64,000 nucleotides of DNA from Rhizobium herbae (lineage in GTDB: Bacteria; Pseudomonadota; Alphaproteobacteria; Rhizobiales; Rhizobiaceae): assembly GCF_019511375.1 (NCBI RefSeq), contig NZ_JAEUAO010000002.1, forward strand, positions 620,001 to 684,000, in the 5' to 3' direction. Made by a program: the position numbers and the translations under genes. Of the stretch, positions 28,343 through 38,589 are shown piece after piece. Under the pieces are notes generated by a model. The model worked only from the letters and a program-made list of their open reading frames with translations, made no database searches and was not told the DNA's origin. The number at the start of each line of letters is the position of its first letter. Within the stretch, counting starts at the first letter, position 1.

Positions 28343-29353
28343 ATGCAGCAGTTGCTTTTTGCCGTCACAACGATGGCCGCGGGGGTTCTCGCCTGCGTCG
28401 CCTATTTTTACGGGACGAACTGGATTCTCGACCGGATTTTCCCGTCGAAAGGTCTGACCGGCAAGGTTGCGTCGCGCAACCTGCGCATCACCAACACGAT
28501 CCGTCCATGGCTCTTTCTCGGGCCGGCGATGGTGTCGCTGACCATCTACTTGATCTACCCCGTGATCGAATCCGTTTGGCTGAGCTTCCACGACAAATCC
28601 GGACAGACCTTTGTTGGCCTCAACAATTTCAAATGGATGGTCAATGACGGCGAATTCCGCCAATCGATCTACAACAATTTCCTCTGGTTGCTCGTCGTTC
28701 CGGCCGCAGCGACCTTCTTCGGGCTGATCATTGCCGCGCTGACGGATCGCATCTGGTGGGGCAACATCGCCAAGACTCTGATCTTCATGCCGATGGCGAT
28801 CTCCTTTGTCGGCGCCTCGGTCATCTGGAAGTTCATCTACGATTTCCGCCCGGAAGGTTCCGAGCAGATAGGTCTTCTGAACGCGCTGGTGGTTGCCTTC
28901 GGCGGGTCGCCGGAAGCCTGGGTGACACTGCCCTTCTGGAACAATTTCTTCCTGATGGTGATCCTGATCTGGATCCAGACCGGCTTTGCCATGGTCATCC
29001 TGTCGGCGGCATTGCGCGGGATTCCGGAAGAGACGATCGAGGCTGCCGTCATCGATGGTGCCAATGGCCTGCAGATCTTCTTCAAGATCATGATCCCGCA
29101 GATCTGGGGCACGATCGCCGTCGTCTGGACGACGATCACCATCCTGGTGCTCAAGGTCTTCGATATCGTTCTCGCCATGACCAACGGGCAGTGGCAGAGC
29201 CAGGTCCTCGCCAACCTGATGTTCGACTGGATGTTCCGCGGTGGCGGCGACTTCGGCCGTGGCGCGGCGATTGCCGTCGTCATCATGGTGCTGGTGATCC
29301 CGATCATGATCTGGAACATCCGCAATGCTGCCAAGGAAATGGAGGGCCGCTGA
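28343..29353 (+). CDS. aglF: Alpha-glucoside ABC transporter permease AglF
   Basis: AglF is a MalF-type inner-membrane permease. The 336-residue product has an extra N-terminal span (LLFAVTTMAAGVLACVAYFY), then the core beginning RPWLFLGPAMVSLTIYLIYP. The EAA-type loop is EETIEAAVIDGANGLQIFFK, which contacts the ATPase AglK. The start at 28343 follows GGGGAGGA. One base separates its stop from aglG. Confidence 0.95.
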   Translation: MQQLLFAVTTMAAGVLACVAYFYGTNWILDRIFPSKGLTGKVASRNLRITNTIRPWLFLGPAMVSLTIYLIYPVIESVWLSFHDKSGQTFVGLNNFKWMVNDGEFRQSIYNNFLWLLVVPAAATFFGLIIAALTDRIWWGNIAKTLIFMPMAISFVGASVIWKFIYDFRPEGSEQIGLLNALVVAFGGSPEAWVTLPFWNNFFLMVILIWIQTGFAMVILSAALRGIPEETIEAAVIDGANGLQIFFKIMIPQIWGTIAVVWTTITILVLKVFDIVLAMTNGQWQSQVLANLMFDWMFRGGGDFGRGAAIAVVIMVLVIPIMIWNIRNAAKEMEGR

Positions 29354-29354
29354 G

Positions 29355-30503
29355 ATGATTGCTTCTGCTCGTTCGCCGCTTGTCTGGCTCGTCCATCTCT
29401 CCGTCGTCCTCCTCGTCCTGCTCTGGACGCTGCCGACCGCCGGTCTGTTGATCTCGTCGCTCCGCGACAAGGACCAGCTCGCCGTTTCCGGCTGGTGGAC
29501 CGCTCTCTCCACCTCGACGCAGAGCCTCGTCTACCGTGCGCCCGGCGCAGACAAACAGGTGGAGAAGGACGGCAAGTTCGTCATTTCCGGCAATTTGCTG
29601 GAGGGCCAGTCGACGGGCCAAGTCTCCGCTTTCGGCTTCAACAGCCGCGAACCGGCGGCATTCCAGCCGGGGCAGACCGCCGATCTCGGCGATGGCGAGA
29701 AGCTCACCGTACAGGCTGACGGGACGTTTGAAATTGTCTCCGACAAGGCGATGGAAGGCACGCGCGGCCAGCGGATCTTCTATACGGCAGCCGTTCCGCC
29801 ACGCTTCACCCTCGACAACTATATTGAAGTCATGCGGGCGGAAGGTATCGGCGCTTCCTTCATCAACTCGCTGACGGTGGCTATACCCTCGACGATCATT
29901 CCGATCCTGGTCGCCGCTTTTGCCGCCTATGCCCTGGCGTGGATGAAGTTCCCCGGCCGCGCGATCCTGATCGCCGTTGTCGTCGGCCTGCTGGTCGTGC
30001 CGCTGCAGATGTCGCTGATTCCGCTTCTGAAATTGTACAACGGCGTCGGAGCCTTGCTTGGTGTCCCGGCCAAGACCTATGTCGGCATATGGCTTGCGCA
30101 TATGGGCTTCGGCCTGCCGCTCGCCATTTATCTCTTGCGCAACTACATGGCGGGGCTGCCGCGTGAAATCATGGAGTCCGCTCGTGTGGATGGCGCCAGC
30201 GACTTCGATATCTTCGTCAAGATTATCCTGCCGCTCTCCTTCCCCGCACTCGCGTCCTTTGCCATCTTCCAGTTCCTCTGGACCTGGAACGACCTGCTGG
30301 TCGCCATGGTCTTCCTCGGCACGGGCAACGATTCGCTCGTGCTGACCGGGCGCCTGGTCAACCTGCTCGGCTCGCGCGGCGGCAATTGGGAAATCCTGAC
30401 GGCTTCTGCCTTCATCACCATCATCGTTCCCTTGATCGTCTTCTTCAGCCTGCAGCGCTATCTCGTACGCGGCCTGCTGGCGGGCTCGGTCAAGGGCGGC
30501 TGA
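29355..30503 (+). CDS. aglG: Alpha-glucoside ABC transporter permease AglG
   Basis: AglG is the MalG-type permease partner of AglF. The 382-residue product has a first span (VHLSVVLLVLLWTLPTAGLL) and a C-terminal core of five spans. The EAA loop is PREIMESARVDGASDFDIFV. Between the first span and the core lies a roughly 100-residue hydrophilic insert (about 45-150) not present in ordinary MalG proteins of about 280 residues. The start is ATG 29355 directly after the aglF stop. Confidence 0.94.
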   Translation: MIASARSPLVWLVHLSVVLLVLLWTLPTAGLLISSLRDKDQLAVSGWWTALSTSTQSLVYRAPGADKQVEKDGKFVISGNLLEGQSTGQVSAFGFNSREPAAFQPGQTADLGDGEKLTVQADGTFEIVSDKAMEGTRGQRIFYTAAVPPRFTLDNYIEVMRAEGIGASFINSLTVAIPSTIIPILVAAFAAYALAWMKFPGRAILIAVVVGLLVVPLQMSLIPLLKLYNGVGALLGVPAKTYVGIWLAHMGFGLPLAIYLLRNYMAGLPREIMESARVDGASDFDIFVKIILPLSFPALASFAIFQFLWTWNDLLVAMVFLGTGNDSLVLTGRLVNLLGSRGGNWEILTASAFITIIVPLIVFFSLQRYLVRGLLAGSVKGG

Positions 30504-30530
30504 AATTCTGAGAATGGGAATTGGATTGAA

Positions 30531-32195
30531 ATGAACATGAGCACGACCCCGGCGGCTAGTTCCACCCTGACGGCCGACCGCGACTGGTGGCGCGGCGCGG
30601 TGATCTATCAGATCTACCCGCGTTCCTACCAGGACTCCAATGGCGACGGCATCGGTGACTTGAAGGGCATCACCGCCCGCCTGCCGCATGTCGCCTCGCT
30701 CGGCGTTGACGCGATCTGGATCTCGCCGTTCTTCACCTCGCCGATGAAGGATTTCGGCTATGACGTGTCGAACTACAACGGTGTCGATCCGATCTTCGGC
30801 CTGCTTTCCGATTTCGACGACCTGATCGCTGAGGCGCACCGCCTCGGCATCCGAGTGATGATCGATCTCGTGCTGTCGCATACGTCCGACCAGCATCCCT
30901 GGTTCGTCGAAAGCCGCTCCAGCCGTTTCAATCCGAAGGCGGACTGGTATGTCTGGTCGGATTCCAAACCCGACGGCACGCCGCCGAATAACTGGTTGTC
31001 CATCTTCGGTGGCTCCGCCTGGCAGTGGGACCCGACGCGGCTGCAATACTATATGCACAACTTCCTGACGTCGCAGCCGGACCTCAACCTGCACAATCCG
31101 GACGTTCAGGATGCTTTGCTTGCCGTCGAGCGCTTCTGGCTGGAGCGCGGCGTCGACGGTTTCCGGCTGGATACGATCAACTTCTATTTCCACGACAAGC
31201 AGTTGCGCGACAATCCGGCGCTCGCACCTGAGCGCCGCAATGCCAACACGGCGCCGGCGGTCAACCCGTATAACTATCAGGAACATCTCTACGACAAGAA
31301 CCGGCCGGAGAACCTGGAGTTCCTGAAGCGCTTCCGCGCAGTCATGGACGAGTACCCGGCGATCGCCGCCGTCGGCGAAGTCGGTGACAGCCAGATCGGC
31401 CTCGAGATCGCCGGCCAGTACACGTCCGGCGGCGACAAGATGCATATGTGCTACGCCTTCGAATTCCTGGCCCCCGATCCGCTCACGCCGGCAGGCGTTG
31501 CGCAGGTGCTGCATGATTTTGCCAAGGCGGCGCCGGAAGGTTGGGCCTGCTGGGCGTTTTCAAACCATGATGTTGTCCGTCATGTCAGCCGCTGGAGCCT
31601 CGGCATCAGCGATCACGAAGCGCACGCGAAGTTTCTCGCCAGCCTGTTGATGACCTTGCGCGGCTCCGTTTGCATCTACCAGGGTGAGGAACTCGGTCTG
31701 ACCGAGGCAGATCTTGCCTTCGAGGACCTGCAGGATCCCTACGGCATCCAGTTCTGGCCGGATTTCAAGGGACGTGACGGCTGCCGTACGCCGATGGTCT
31801 GGGACGCCTGCGCCGTCCATGGCGGTTTTGGCGACGGCAAACCTTGGCTGCCGGTGCCGCAGGAGCATCTCGCCCGCGCCGTCTCGGTGCAGCAGACGGA
31901 TCAGCGCTCGGTGCTCAATCACTATCGGCGGTTCCTGGCGTTTCGCAAACAATATCCGGCCTTCGCAAAGGGAGAGATCGAGTTCCGCCCCTATGAGGCG
32001 CCGGTGCTCGGTTTCGAGCGCAGGTTCGGTAATGAGACGATCCTGTGCCTGTTCAATATGAGCGGCGAGGCGACAGCCGTGGCCCGCCCGGTCGAAAAGC
32101 TCGAAGTGCTCGAAGGGCACGGTTTCGAAACGCATCTGGGCGACGACAAGATCACGCTGCCGGCCTGGAGCGGCTTTTTCGCCCGTGTCGATTAA
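30531..32195 (+). CDS. aglA: Alpha-glucosidase AglA (GH13)
   Basis: AglA hydrolyses imported alpha-glucosides in the cytoplasm. The 554-residue product is a GH13 enzyme with the N-terminal WWRGAVIYQIYPRSYQDSNG. Catalytic positions are visible: the nucleophile Asp214 in GVDGFRLDT, the acid/base Glu283 in AVGEVGD, and the stabiliser Asp347 in FSNHDVVRH. There is no signal peptide. It lies 27 nt after aglG and 60 nt before aglK in the operon. Confidence 0.96.
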   Translation: MNMSTTPAASSTLTADRDWWRGAVIYQIYPRSYQDSNGDGIGDLKGITARLPHVASLGVDAIWISPFFTSPMKDFGYDVSNYNGVDPIFGLLSDFDDLIAEAHRLGIRVMIDLVLSHTSDQHPWFVESRSSRFNPKADWYVWSDSKPDGTPPNNWLSIFGGSAWQWDPTRLQYYMHNFLTSQPDLNLHNPDVQDALLAVERFWLERGVDGFRLDTINFYFHDKQLRDNPALAPERRNANTAPAVNPYNYQEHLYDKNRPENLEFLKRFRAVMDEYPAIAAVGEVGDSQIGLEIAGQYTSGGDKMHMCYAFEFLAPDPLTPAGVAQVLHDFAKAAPEGWACWAFSNHDVVRHVSRWSLGISDHEAHAKFLASLLMTLRGSVCIYQGEELGLTEADLAFEDLQDPYGIQFWPDFKGRDGCRTPMVWDACAVHGGFGDGKPWLPVPQEHLARAVSVQQTDQRSVLNHYRRFLAFRKQYPAFAKGEIEFRPYEAPVLGFERRFGNETILCLFNMSGEATAVARPVEKLEVLEGHGFETHLGDDKITLPAWSGFFARVD

Positions 32196-32255
32196 TCGGA
32201 CCAAGCCGGCATCCGCGGGTGCCGATAAAAATGAGAGATGGAAGGGGAGGATGAC

Positions 32256-33344
32256 ATGTCGGGTTTGCAACTGAAGGATATCCGTAAATCCTACGGCGCG
32301 GTGGATGTCATCCACGGCATCGACCTGGAGATCAAGCAGGGCGAGTTCGTGGTGTTCGTCGGACCTTCCGGCTGCGGCAAGTCCACGCTCTTGCGGATGA
32401 TCGCCGGGCTTGAGGAAATCTCCGGCGGCGAAATGTATATCGCCGATCGCCTGGTCAACGACGTGCCGCCGTCGCAGCGCGGCATAGCCATGGTCTTCCA
32501 GTCCTATGCGCTCTATCCGCACATGACGGTTTACGACAACATGGCCTTCGGCATGCGCATCGCCAAGGAATCGAAGGAGGAGATTGACCGGCGCGTCCGC
32601 TCGGCCGCCGATATCCTGCAACTCACCAAATACCTCGACCGCCTGCCGAAGGCGCTGTCCGGTGGTCAGCGCCAGCGGGTTGCCATCGGCCGCGCCATTT
32701 GCCGCAATCCGAAGGTGTTCCTGTTCGACGAGCCCCTATCGAACCTGGATGCGGCGCTTCGCGTCGCCACCCGCATCGAGATTGCCAAGCTGAATGAGGC
32801 GATGGCCGACACGACGATGATCTACGTTACCCACGACCAGGTCGAGGCGATGACGTTGGCTGATCGTATCGTGGTTCTGTCTGCCGGTCATATCGAGCAG
32901 GTCGGCCCGCCGCTCGAACTCTATGAGCGCCCCGCGAATCTTTTCGTCGCCCGCTTCATCGGTTCTCCGGCGATGAACATCATTCCCGCGAAGATCGTGG
33001 CGACCGGCGCGGAAACGACGGTCGAATTGACGGGCGGCAAGCGGGATGTTCTCGACATCGCGACCGCGGCCTCCGAAAACGGCAAGACGGCAAGTTTCGG
33101 CGTCCGCCCGGAAGACCTGCGGGTTTCGACCGGCGACAGCTTCCTGTTCGAAGGCACGGTTGCGATCATCGAAGCGCTGGGTGAGGTCACTCTTCTCTAT
33201 ATCGAGGGACTGGTCGCAAACGAACCGATCATCGCCAAGATACCCGGCATTCTTGATATAAAGCGTGGTGACAAGGTTAGGTTCACCGCCGACAAGGCCA
33301 AGCTGCACCTGTTCGACGCAAGCGGCAAAAGCTATCGCGCTTAG
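32256..33344 (+). CDS. aglK: Alpha-glucoside ABC transporter ATP-binding protein AglK
   Basis: AglK is a MalK/UgpC-type ATPase. The 362-residue product has Walker A GPSGCGKST at 36-44, the signature LSGGQRQRV at about 134, Walker B FLFDEPLSNLDA and the switch His in VTHDQVEAMTLAD. A C-terminal TOBE-type regulatory domain (about 235-360) follows. Start ATG 32256 has GGAAGGGGAGG upstream. It is the last clear gene of the agl operon. Confidence 0.96.
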   Translation: MSGLQLKDIRKSYGAVDVIHGIDLEIKQGEFVVFVGPSGCGKSTLLRMIAGLEEISGGEMYIADRLVNDVPPSQRGIAMVFQSYALYPHMTVYDNMAFGMRIAKESKEEIDRRVRSAADILQLTKYLDRLPKALSGGQRQRVAIGRAICRNPKVFLFDEPLSNLDAALRVATRIEIAKLNEAMADTTMIYVTHDQVEAMTLADRIVVLSAGHIEQVGPPLELYERPANLFVARFIGSPAMNIIPAKIVATGAETTVELTGGKRDVLDIATAASENGKTASFGVRPEDLRVSTGDSFLFEGTVAIIEALGEVTLLYIEGLVANEPIIAKIPGILDIKRGDKVRFTADKAKLHLFDASGKSYRA

Positions 33345-33480
33345 GTTGCTCGACGGATCCGTCCGGATCTCCGCTCCGGCCGGATTTTGTTGCAACCATC
33401 ACGGATTTCAGCCCCGGTTCCACACTCTGTTAAAATTTCCGCTGCTAACGTGTTTGAAAACACAGCAGGGGAGAGCAGCG

Positions 33481-33888
33481 ATGCGGGGTCAGGCATCCGA
33501 CAGACCGACATATCTCAGCCGCGAAGAATCCTTCATGTACGATCGGGAGGCCAACTTCCCGATGGAGGAAACGCGCAACGAGGCACGTATCGAATATACC
33601 GAAAACGGTATGCTCAACCTGTCCTCGCGGCGCTGCGAATTGCTGCAGATCTCAAAAAGCAGCGCGGTCATCGGCATCGCCACGCAGTTCAAGCTGCCCC
33701 AGAACTTCTATCTCGATATTCCGAGCGCGCGCATCGGCATGATCGGCTGCATCGTCAAGCGCATCCACGCCAACAATCTCGTGGAAGCGCGATTCCTGCG
33801 CCTGATGTCGGAACGCGACCTCAACCGCATCTTTGTCTACAGCACCCATCCCAACCACCGGAACCGGGTTCTCGACATCTATAGCTGA
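33481..33888 (+). CDS. PilZ-like small protein
   Basis: The 135-residue product starts at ATG 33481 after AGGGGAGA. It contains RNEAR, which matches the RxxxR part of the c-di-GMP-binding PilZ motif. The following D/NxSxxG element is degenerate (QISKSSAVI). A beta-rich second half (FYLDIPSARIGMIGCIVKRI) fits a PilZ barrel. Whether it binds c-di-GMP is uncertain. It is 136 nt after aglK, and its own promoter is likely. Confidence 0.65.
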   Translation: MRGQASDRPTYLSREESFMYDREANFPMEETRNEARIEYTENGMLNLSSRRCELLQISKSSAVIGIATQFKLPQNFYLDIPSARIGMIGCIVKRIHANNLVEARFLRLMSERDLNRIFVYSTHPNHRNRVLDIYS

Positions 33889-33988
33889 TGGTTGTGATCC
33901 CGTTTGAGCGTCGGTGACGACACGCTTGACTCTGCTCGCGAGAGGCGGATTGATAGGCATCGGACACGGCAAAGCGAGATGATCACCG

Positions 33989-34354
33989 ATGGAACGACCC
34001 TATCGCCTATCCTGTCATTGCGGCGATATCTTCCTTGAAGTCGACGAGGAGATTTCCGAGCTGATCGAATGCAATTGTTCGACCTGCCGGCGCTCCGGCT
34101 TTCTCCACTGGAAGGTTCCCGCCAACAAGATAACGCTGCTCAGCGAACGGCGACGCCTGTCCACCTATGTCTGGCGCTGCGTCACCGAAGGCCATCATTT
34201 CTGCCCGACATGCGGCGTTGCCCTGATGCGCACCGGCTACCCCGGCGAGCGCGTGTCGGTCAATGCGCGCTGCATCGAAGGCATCGACATTTTCGACTTG
34301 CAGATCGAGCGTTACGACGGCCGCAGCGACATGCATCCGGGGCCGCTGCCGTAA
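33989..34354 (+). CDS. GFA-family zinc protein (glutathione-dependent formaldehyde-activating-like)
   Basis: The 121-residue product has the zinc-binding pattern of the GFA/CENP-V family: Cys9 and Cys11 (SCHCG), Cys28, Cys30 and Cys33 (CNCSTC), and Cys72 and Cys75 (FCPTCG). Family members such as Gfa bind glutathione, but most, including this one, have no proven substrate. It is a single gene converging on edd. Confidence 0.9.
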   Translation: MERPYRLSCHCGDIFLEVDEEISELIECNCSTCRRSGFLHWKVPANKITLLSERRRLSTYVWRCVTEGHHFCPTCGVALMRTGYPGERVSVNARCIEGIDIFDLQIERYDGRSDMHPGPLP

Positions 34355-34405
34355 TCAGGAGCTGGAAAGGAAGCCCCCGGTTGATGCCGAGGGCGCTCCT
34401 GCTCA

Positions 34406-36226
<1,821 letters not shown>

Positions 36227-36310
36227 GATATATCCTGTTCCGGAGTCCTCGTGACTCCTCTAGTCAGCATGGTTGCAGTCATCCGGGTCTTGGGTCCCCG
36301 GATCCTGGCT

Positions 36311-37009
36311 TTATGGTGCCCAGTAAACCTGAAGCGGAGACGAGGCCCGGCGCAACATCGCCCGGATCGGCATCTCCGCCTCGTCGCCGGGCGCTTCTGC
36401 CTTGGCAAGAACCTCTTTCTTGCCGTTGCCTTCGATATGGAGCACGAGAAGCCGCGCGTCCTCAAGGCTGGAGAAAGTAAATGTCAGGCGCGGCTCGCCA
36501 GCGCCTTCGGCTTCCATCGTCATCACGCCGCGCGGCGTGGCGGGGTCGAGCGCCTCTGCAAGGCGCGAACCGCCGGGAAAGAAGGAAGCGGTATGGCCGT
36601 CGCTGCCCATGCCGAGGACCGCGACATCGAAGGGACGGCCGATAGAGGCCGTCTGCCTGGCTGCAACTGCAGCCGCAGCTTCCGCGGTCGGCGCCGGATA
36701 GTAGAGCGGCTCAAGCTTGGCGGCGGCGGCGGCATCGACCAGCAGATTGTCGCGAACGAGTTTCTCGTTGGAGCGGTCGCTGTCGGGAGCAACGAAACGC
36801 TCATCCACCAGCGTTACGACCACTTTGGACCATTCGATCGGCTTGCGGGAGAGCGCCTTGAAGAAGGCCTTCGGTGTCGAACCGCCGGAGACGGCGATGC
36901 AGGCTTGCCCGCGAGTGGCGATGGCCGCGGAGAGCGCCGAGGCAACGGCGCCGGCCAGCCCTTCTGCAAGGGCGGCACTGCTATCGAAAACATGCATCGT
37001 GGCCGTCAT
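36311..37009 (-). CDS. pgl: 6-phosphogluconolactonase
   Basis: Pgl hydrolyses 6-phosphogluconolactone made by Zwf. The 232-residue product has the family motifs ACIAVSGGSTPKAFFKALS, VVTLVDERFVAPDSDRSNEK and FDVAVLGMGSDGHTASFFPG. It begins 10 nt after the zwf stop and is clearly co-transcribed. Confidence 0.95.
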   Translation of the reverse strand: MTATMHVFDSSAALAEGLAGAVASALSAAIATRGQACIAVSGGSTPKAFFKALSRKPIEWSKVVVTLVDERFVAPDSDRSNEKLVRDNLLVDAAAAAKLEPLYYPAPTAEAAAAVAARQTASIGRPFDVAVLGMGSDGHTASFFPGGSRLAEALDPATPRGVMTMEAEGAGEPRLTFTFSSLEDARLLVLHIEGNGKKEVLAKAEAPGDEAEMPIRAMLRRASSPLQVYWAP

Positions 37010-37019
37010 GCCGTTGCCC

Positions 37020-38495
37020 TCAGATCACTTCATGCCAGGTACGGCCGTCTCGCTCGATCAGCGCGATCGCCTGGCTCGGACCCCAGGTGCCGGCCGTATA
37101 GGCCTGGACCGGCTGGCCAACGGCTTCCCAGGATTTCAGGATCGGATCGACCCACTTCCAGGCAGCCTCGACTTCGTCGCGGCGCATGAACAGGGTCTGG
37201 TTGTTGCGCACGACATCGAGCAGCAGGCGCTCATAGGCATCGGCGCTGCGGGCGTTGAAGGCTTCAGCGAAGGTCATGTCGAGGGAAACGTTGCGCAGGC
37301 GCATGCCGCCCGGACCGGGGTCCTTGATCATCAGTGACTGCTTGACGCCTTCGTCCGGCTGCAAGCGGATGATCAACTGGTTGGCGGCGATGCGACCGGC
37401 CGCCTCGTCGAAGATTGAGTGCGGGATCGGTTTGAAGCTGACGACGATTTCCGACATGCGGCCCGCCATACGCTTGCCGGTGCGGATATAGAAGGGAACG
37501 CCCGCCCAGCGCCAGTTGCTGATCTCGGCCTTGATGGCCACGAAGGTTTCCGTGTTGGAAACGCCACCCTCAAGTTCTTCGAGGTAGCCTTTCACAGCAC
37601 CGCCGGCGGAGGCGCCCGCCTTGTACTGGCCGCGCACCGTCAGTCTTTCGACGTTGCTGGGGTTGATCGGTTTCAGCGCGCGCAGCACCTTCAGCTTTTC
37701 ATCGCGCACGGCTTCCGCATTCATCGATGGCGGCACCTCCATGGCGACAAGGCAGAGAAGCTGCAGGATATGGTTCTGCACCATGTCGCGGAGCGCACCG
37801 GCCTTGTCGTAATAACCCGCGCGGCTCTCAAGCCCGACGGACTCCGCCACTGTGATCTGCACGTGATCGATATAGGAGGAATTCCACAGCGGTTCATAAA
37901 GCGTGTTGGCGAAGCGCAGCGCCATGAGGTTCTGCACGGTTTCCTTGCCCAGATAGTGGTCGATACGGAAGATCTGCTCTTCCTTGAAGACCTTGCCGAT
38001 CGTGTCGTTGAGTTCGAGGGCGGAAGCGAGGTCGCGACCGATCGGCTTTTCGACGACGATGCGCGTCGTCTTGGTGATCAGCTTGTGGTCGCGAATCCTT
38101 TCCGAGATGTCGCCGAAGATGGCTGGTGCGACGGCGAGATAAAAGGCGCGGACCCGGTCCTTGCCTTCATCCAGCAAGTGCTTCAAGTGGTCCCAGCCAT
38201 TGTCCGACTTGGCGTCGACTGGAATGTAGAAGAGGCGGTCGGTGAAAATCTTGACCTGTGCCTCGTCATATTCGCCCTGCTTGAGATGCTCCTTGAGGGC
38301 GTCCCGGGCGAATTTCCGGTATTCCTCGTGGCTGAGCACGCTGCGCGATGCGCCGATGATGCGGGTCGGATCGCTCAATTGGCCGTCCAGCTGACGATGA
38401 TAGAGGGCCGGAAGCAGCTTGCGCTCGGCAAGGTCGCCGGTGCCTCCGAAAACCACATAGTCAAAGGGTTCCACAGGAATGATCTGGCTACTCAT
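37020..38495 (-). CDS. zwf: Glucose-6-phosphate 1-dehydrogenase
   Basis: Zwf oxidises glucose-6-phosphate with NAD(P)+ to feed the Entner-Doudoroff pathway, the main hexose route in rhizobia. The 491-residue product has the nucleotide-binding start VVFGGTGDLAERKLLPALYH and the active-site RIDHYLGKETVQNLMALRFA with the catalytic Asp-His. The C-terminal WVDPILKSWEA fits the family. It is the first gene of zwf-pgl-edd. A palindromic AATCGATT lies about 42 bp upstream. Confidence 0.97.
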   Translation of the reverse strand: MSSQIIPVEPFDYVVFGGTGDLAERKLLPALYHRQLDGQLSDPTRIIGASRSVLSHEEYRKFARDALKEHLKQGEYDEAQVKIFTDRLFYIPVDAKSDNGWDHLKHLLDEGKDRVRAFYLAVAPAIFGDISERIRDHKLITKTTRIVVEKPIGRDLASALELNDTIGKVFKEEQIFRIDHYLGKETVQNLMALRFANTLYEPLWNSSYIDHVQITVAESVGLESRAGYYDKAGALRDMVQNHILQLLCLVAMEVPPSMNAEAVRDEKLKVLRALKPINPSNVERLTVRGQYKAGASAGGAVKGYLEELEGGVSNTETFVAIKAEISNWRWAGVPFYIRTGKRMAGRMSEIVVSFKPIPHSIFDEAAGRIAANQLIIRLQPDEGVKQSLMIKDPGPGGMRLRNVSLDMTFAEAFNARSADAYERLLLDVVRNNQTLFMRRDEVEAAWKWVDPILKSWEAVGQPVQAYTAGTWGPSQAIALIERDGRTWHEVI

Positions 38496-38537
38496 GAGAA
38501 ATCTCGATCTCGTTCTGGTCTGGGGAGCTTATAATCT

Positions 38538-38545
38538 AATCGATT
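38538..38545. promoter_or_regulatory. Possible operator upstream of zwf
   Basis: AATCGATT is a palindrome inside a wider near-palindrome (TAATCGATTTA) in the short AT-rich gap in front of zwf. TAGATTATAAG next to it on the - strand could contain the -10 region. Sugar-phosphate regulators of the RpiR/HexR or LacI type often bind such sites upstream of zwf; which one, if any, is unknown. Confidence 0.3.
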
Positions 38546-38589
38546 TAAAAGCGCTAGGGTGCGATGCAATAAAATGACAGGCACGGCTT

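Noticed and set aside
29304-31514. A 736-codon open frame on the - strand opposite aglG and aglA
   Set aside because: It lies fully antisense to two clearly recognised genes, is rich in His, Arg, Asp and Gln, and shows no family motif; long antisense frames are common at this GC content.
34355-34405. Imperfect hairpin between the GFA gene and edd as a terminator
   Set aside because: The GC stem has a mismatch and neither strand carries a T run after it.
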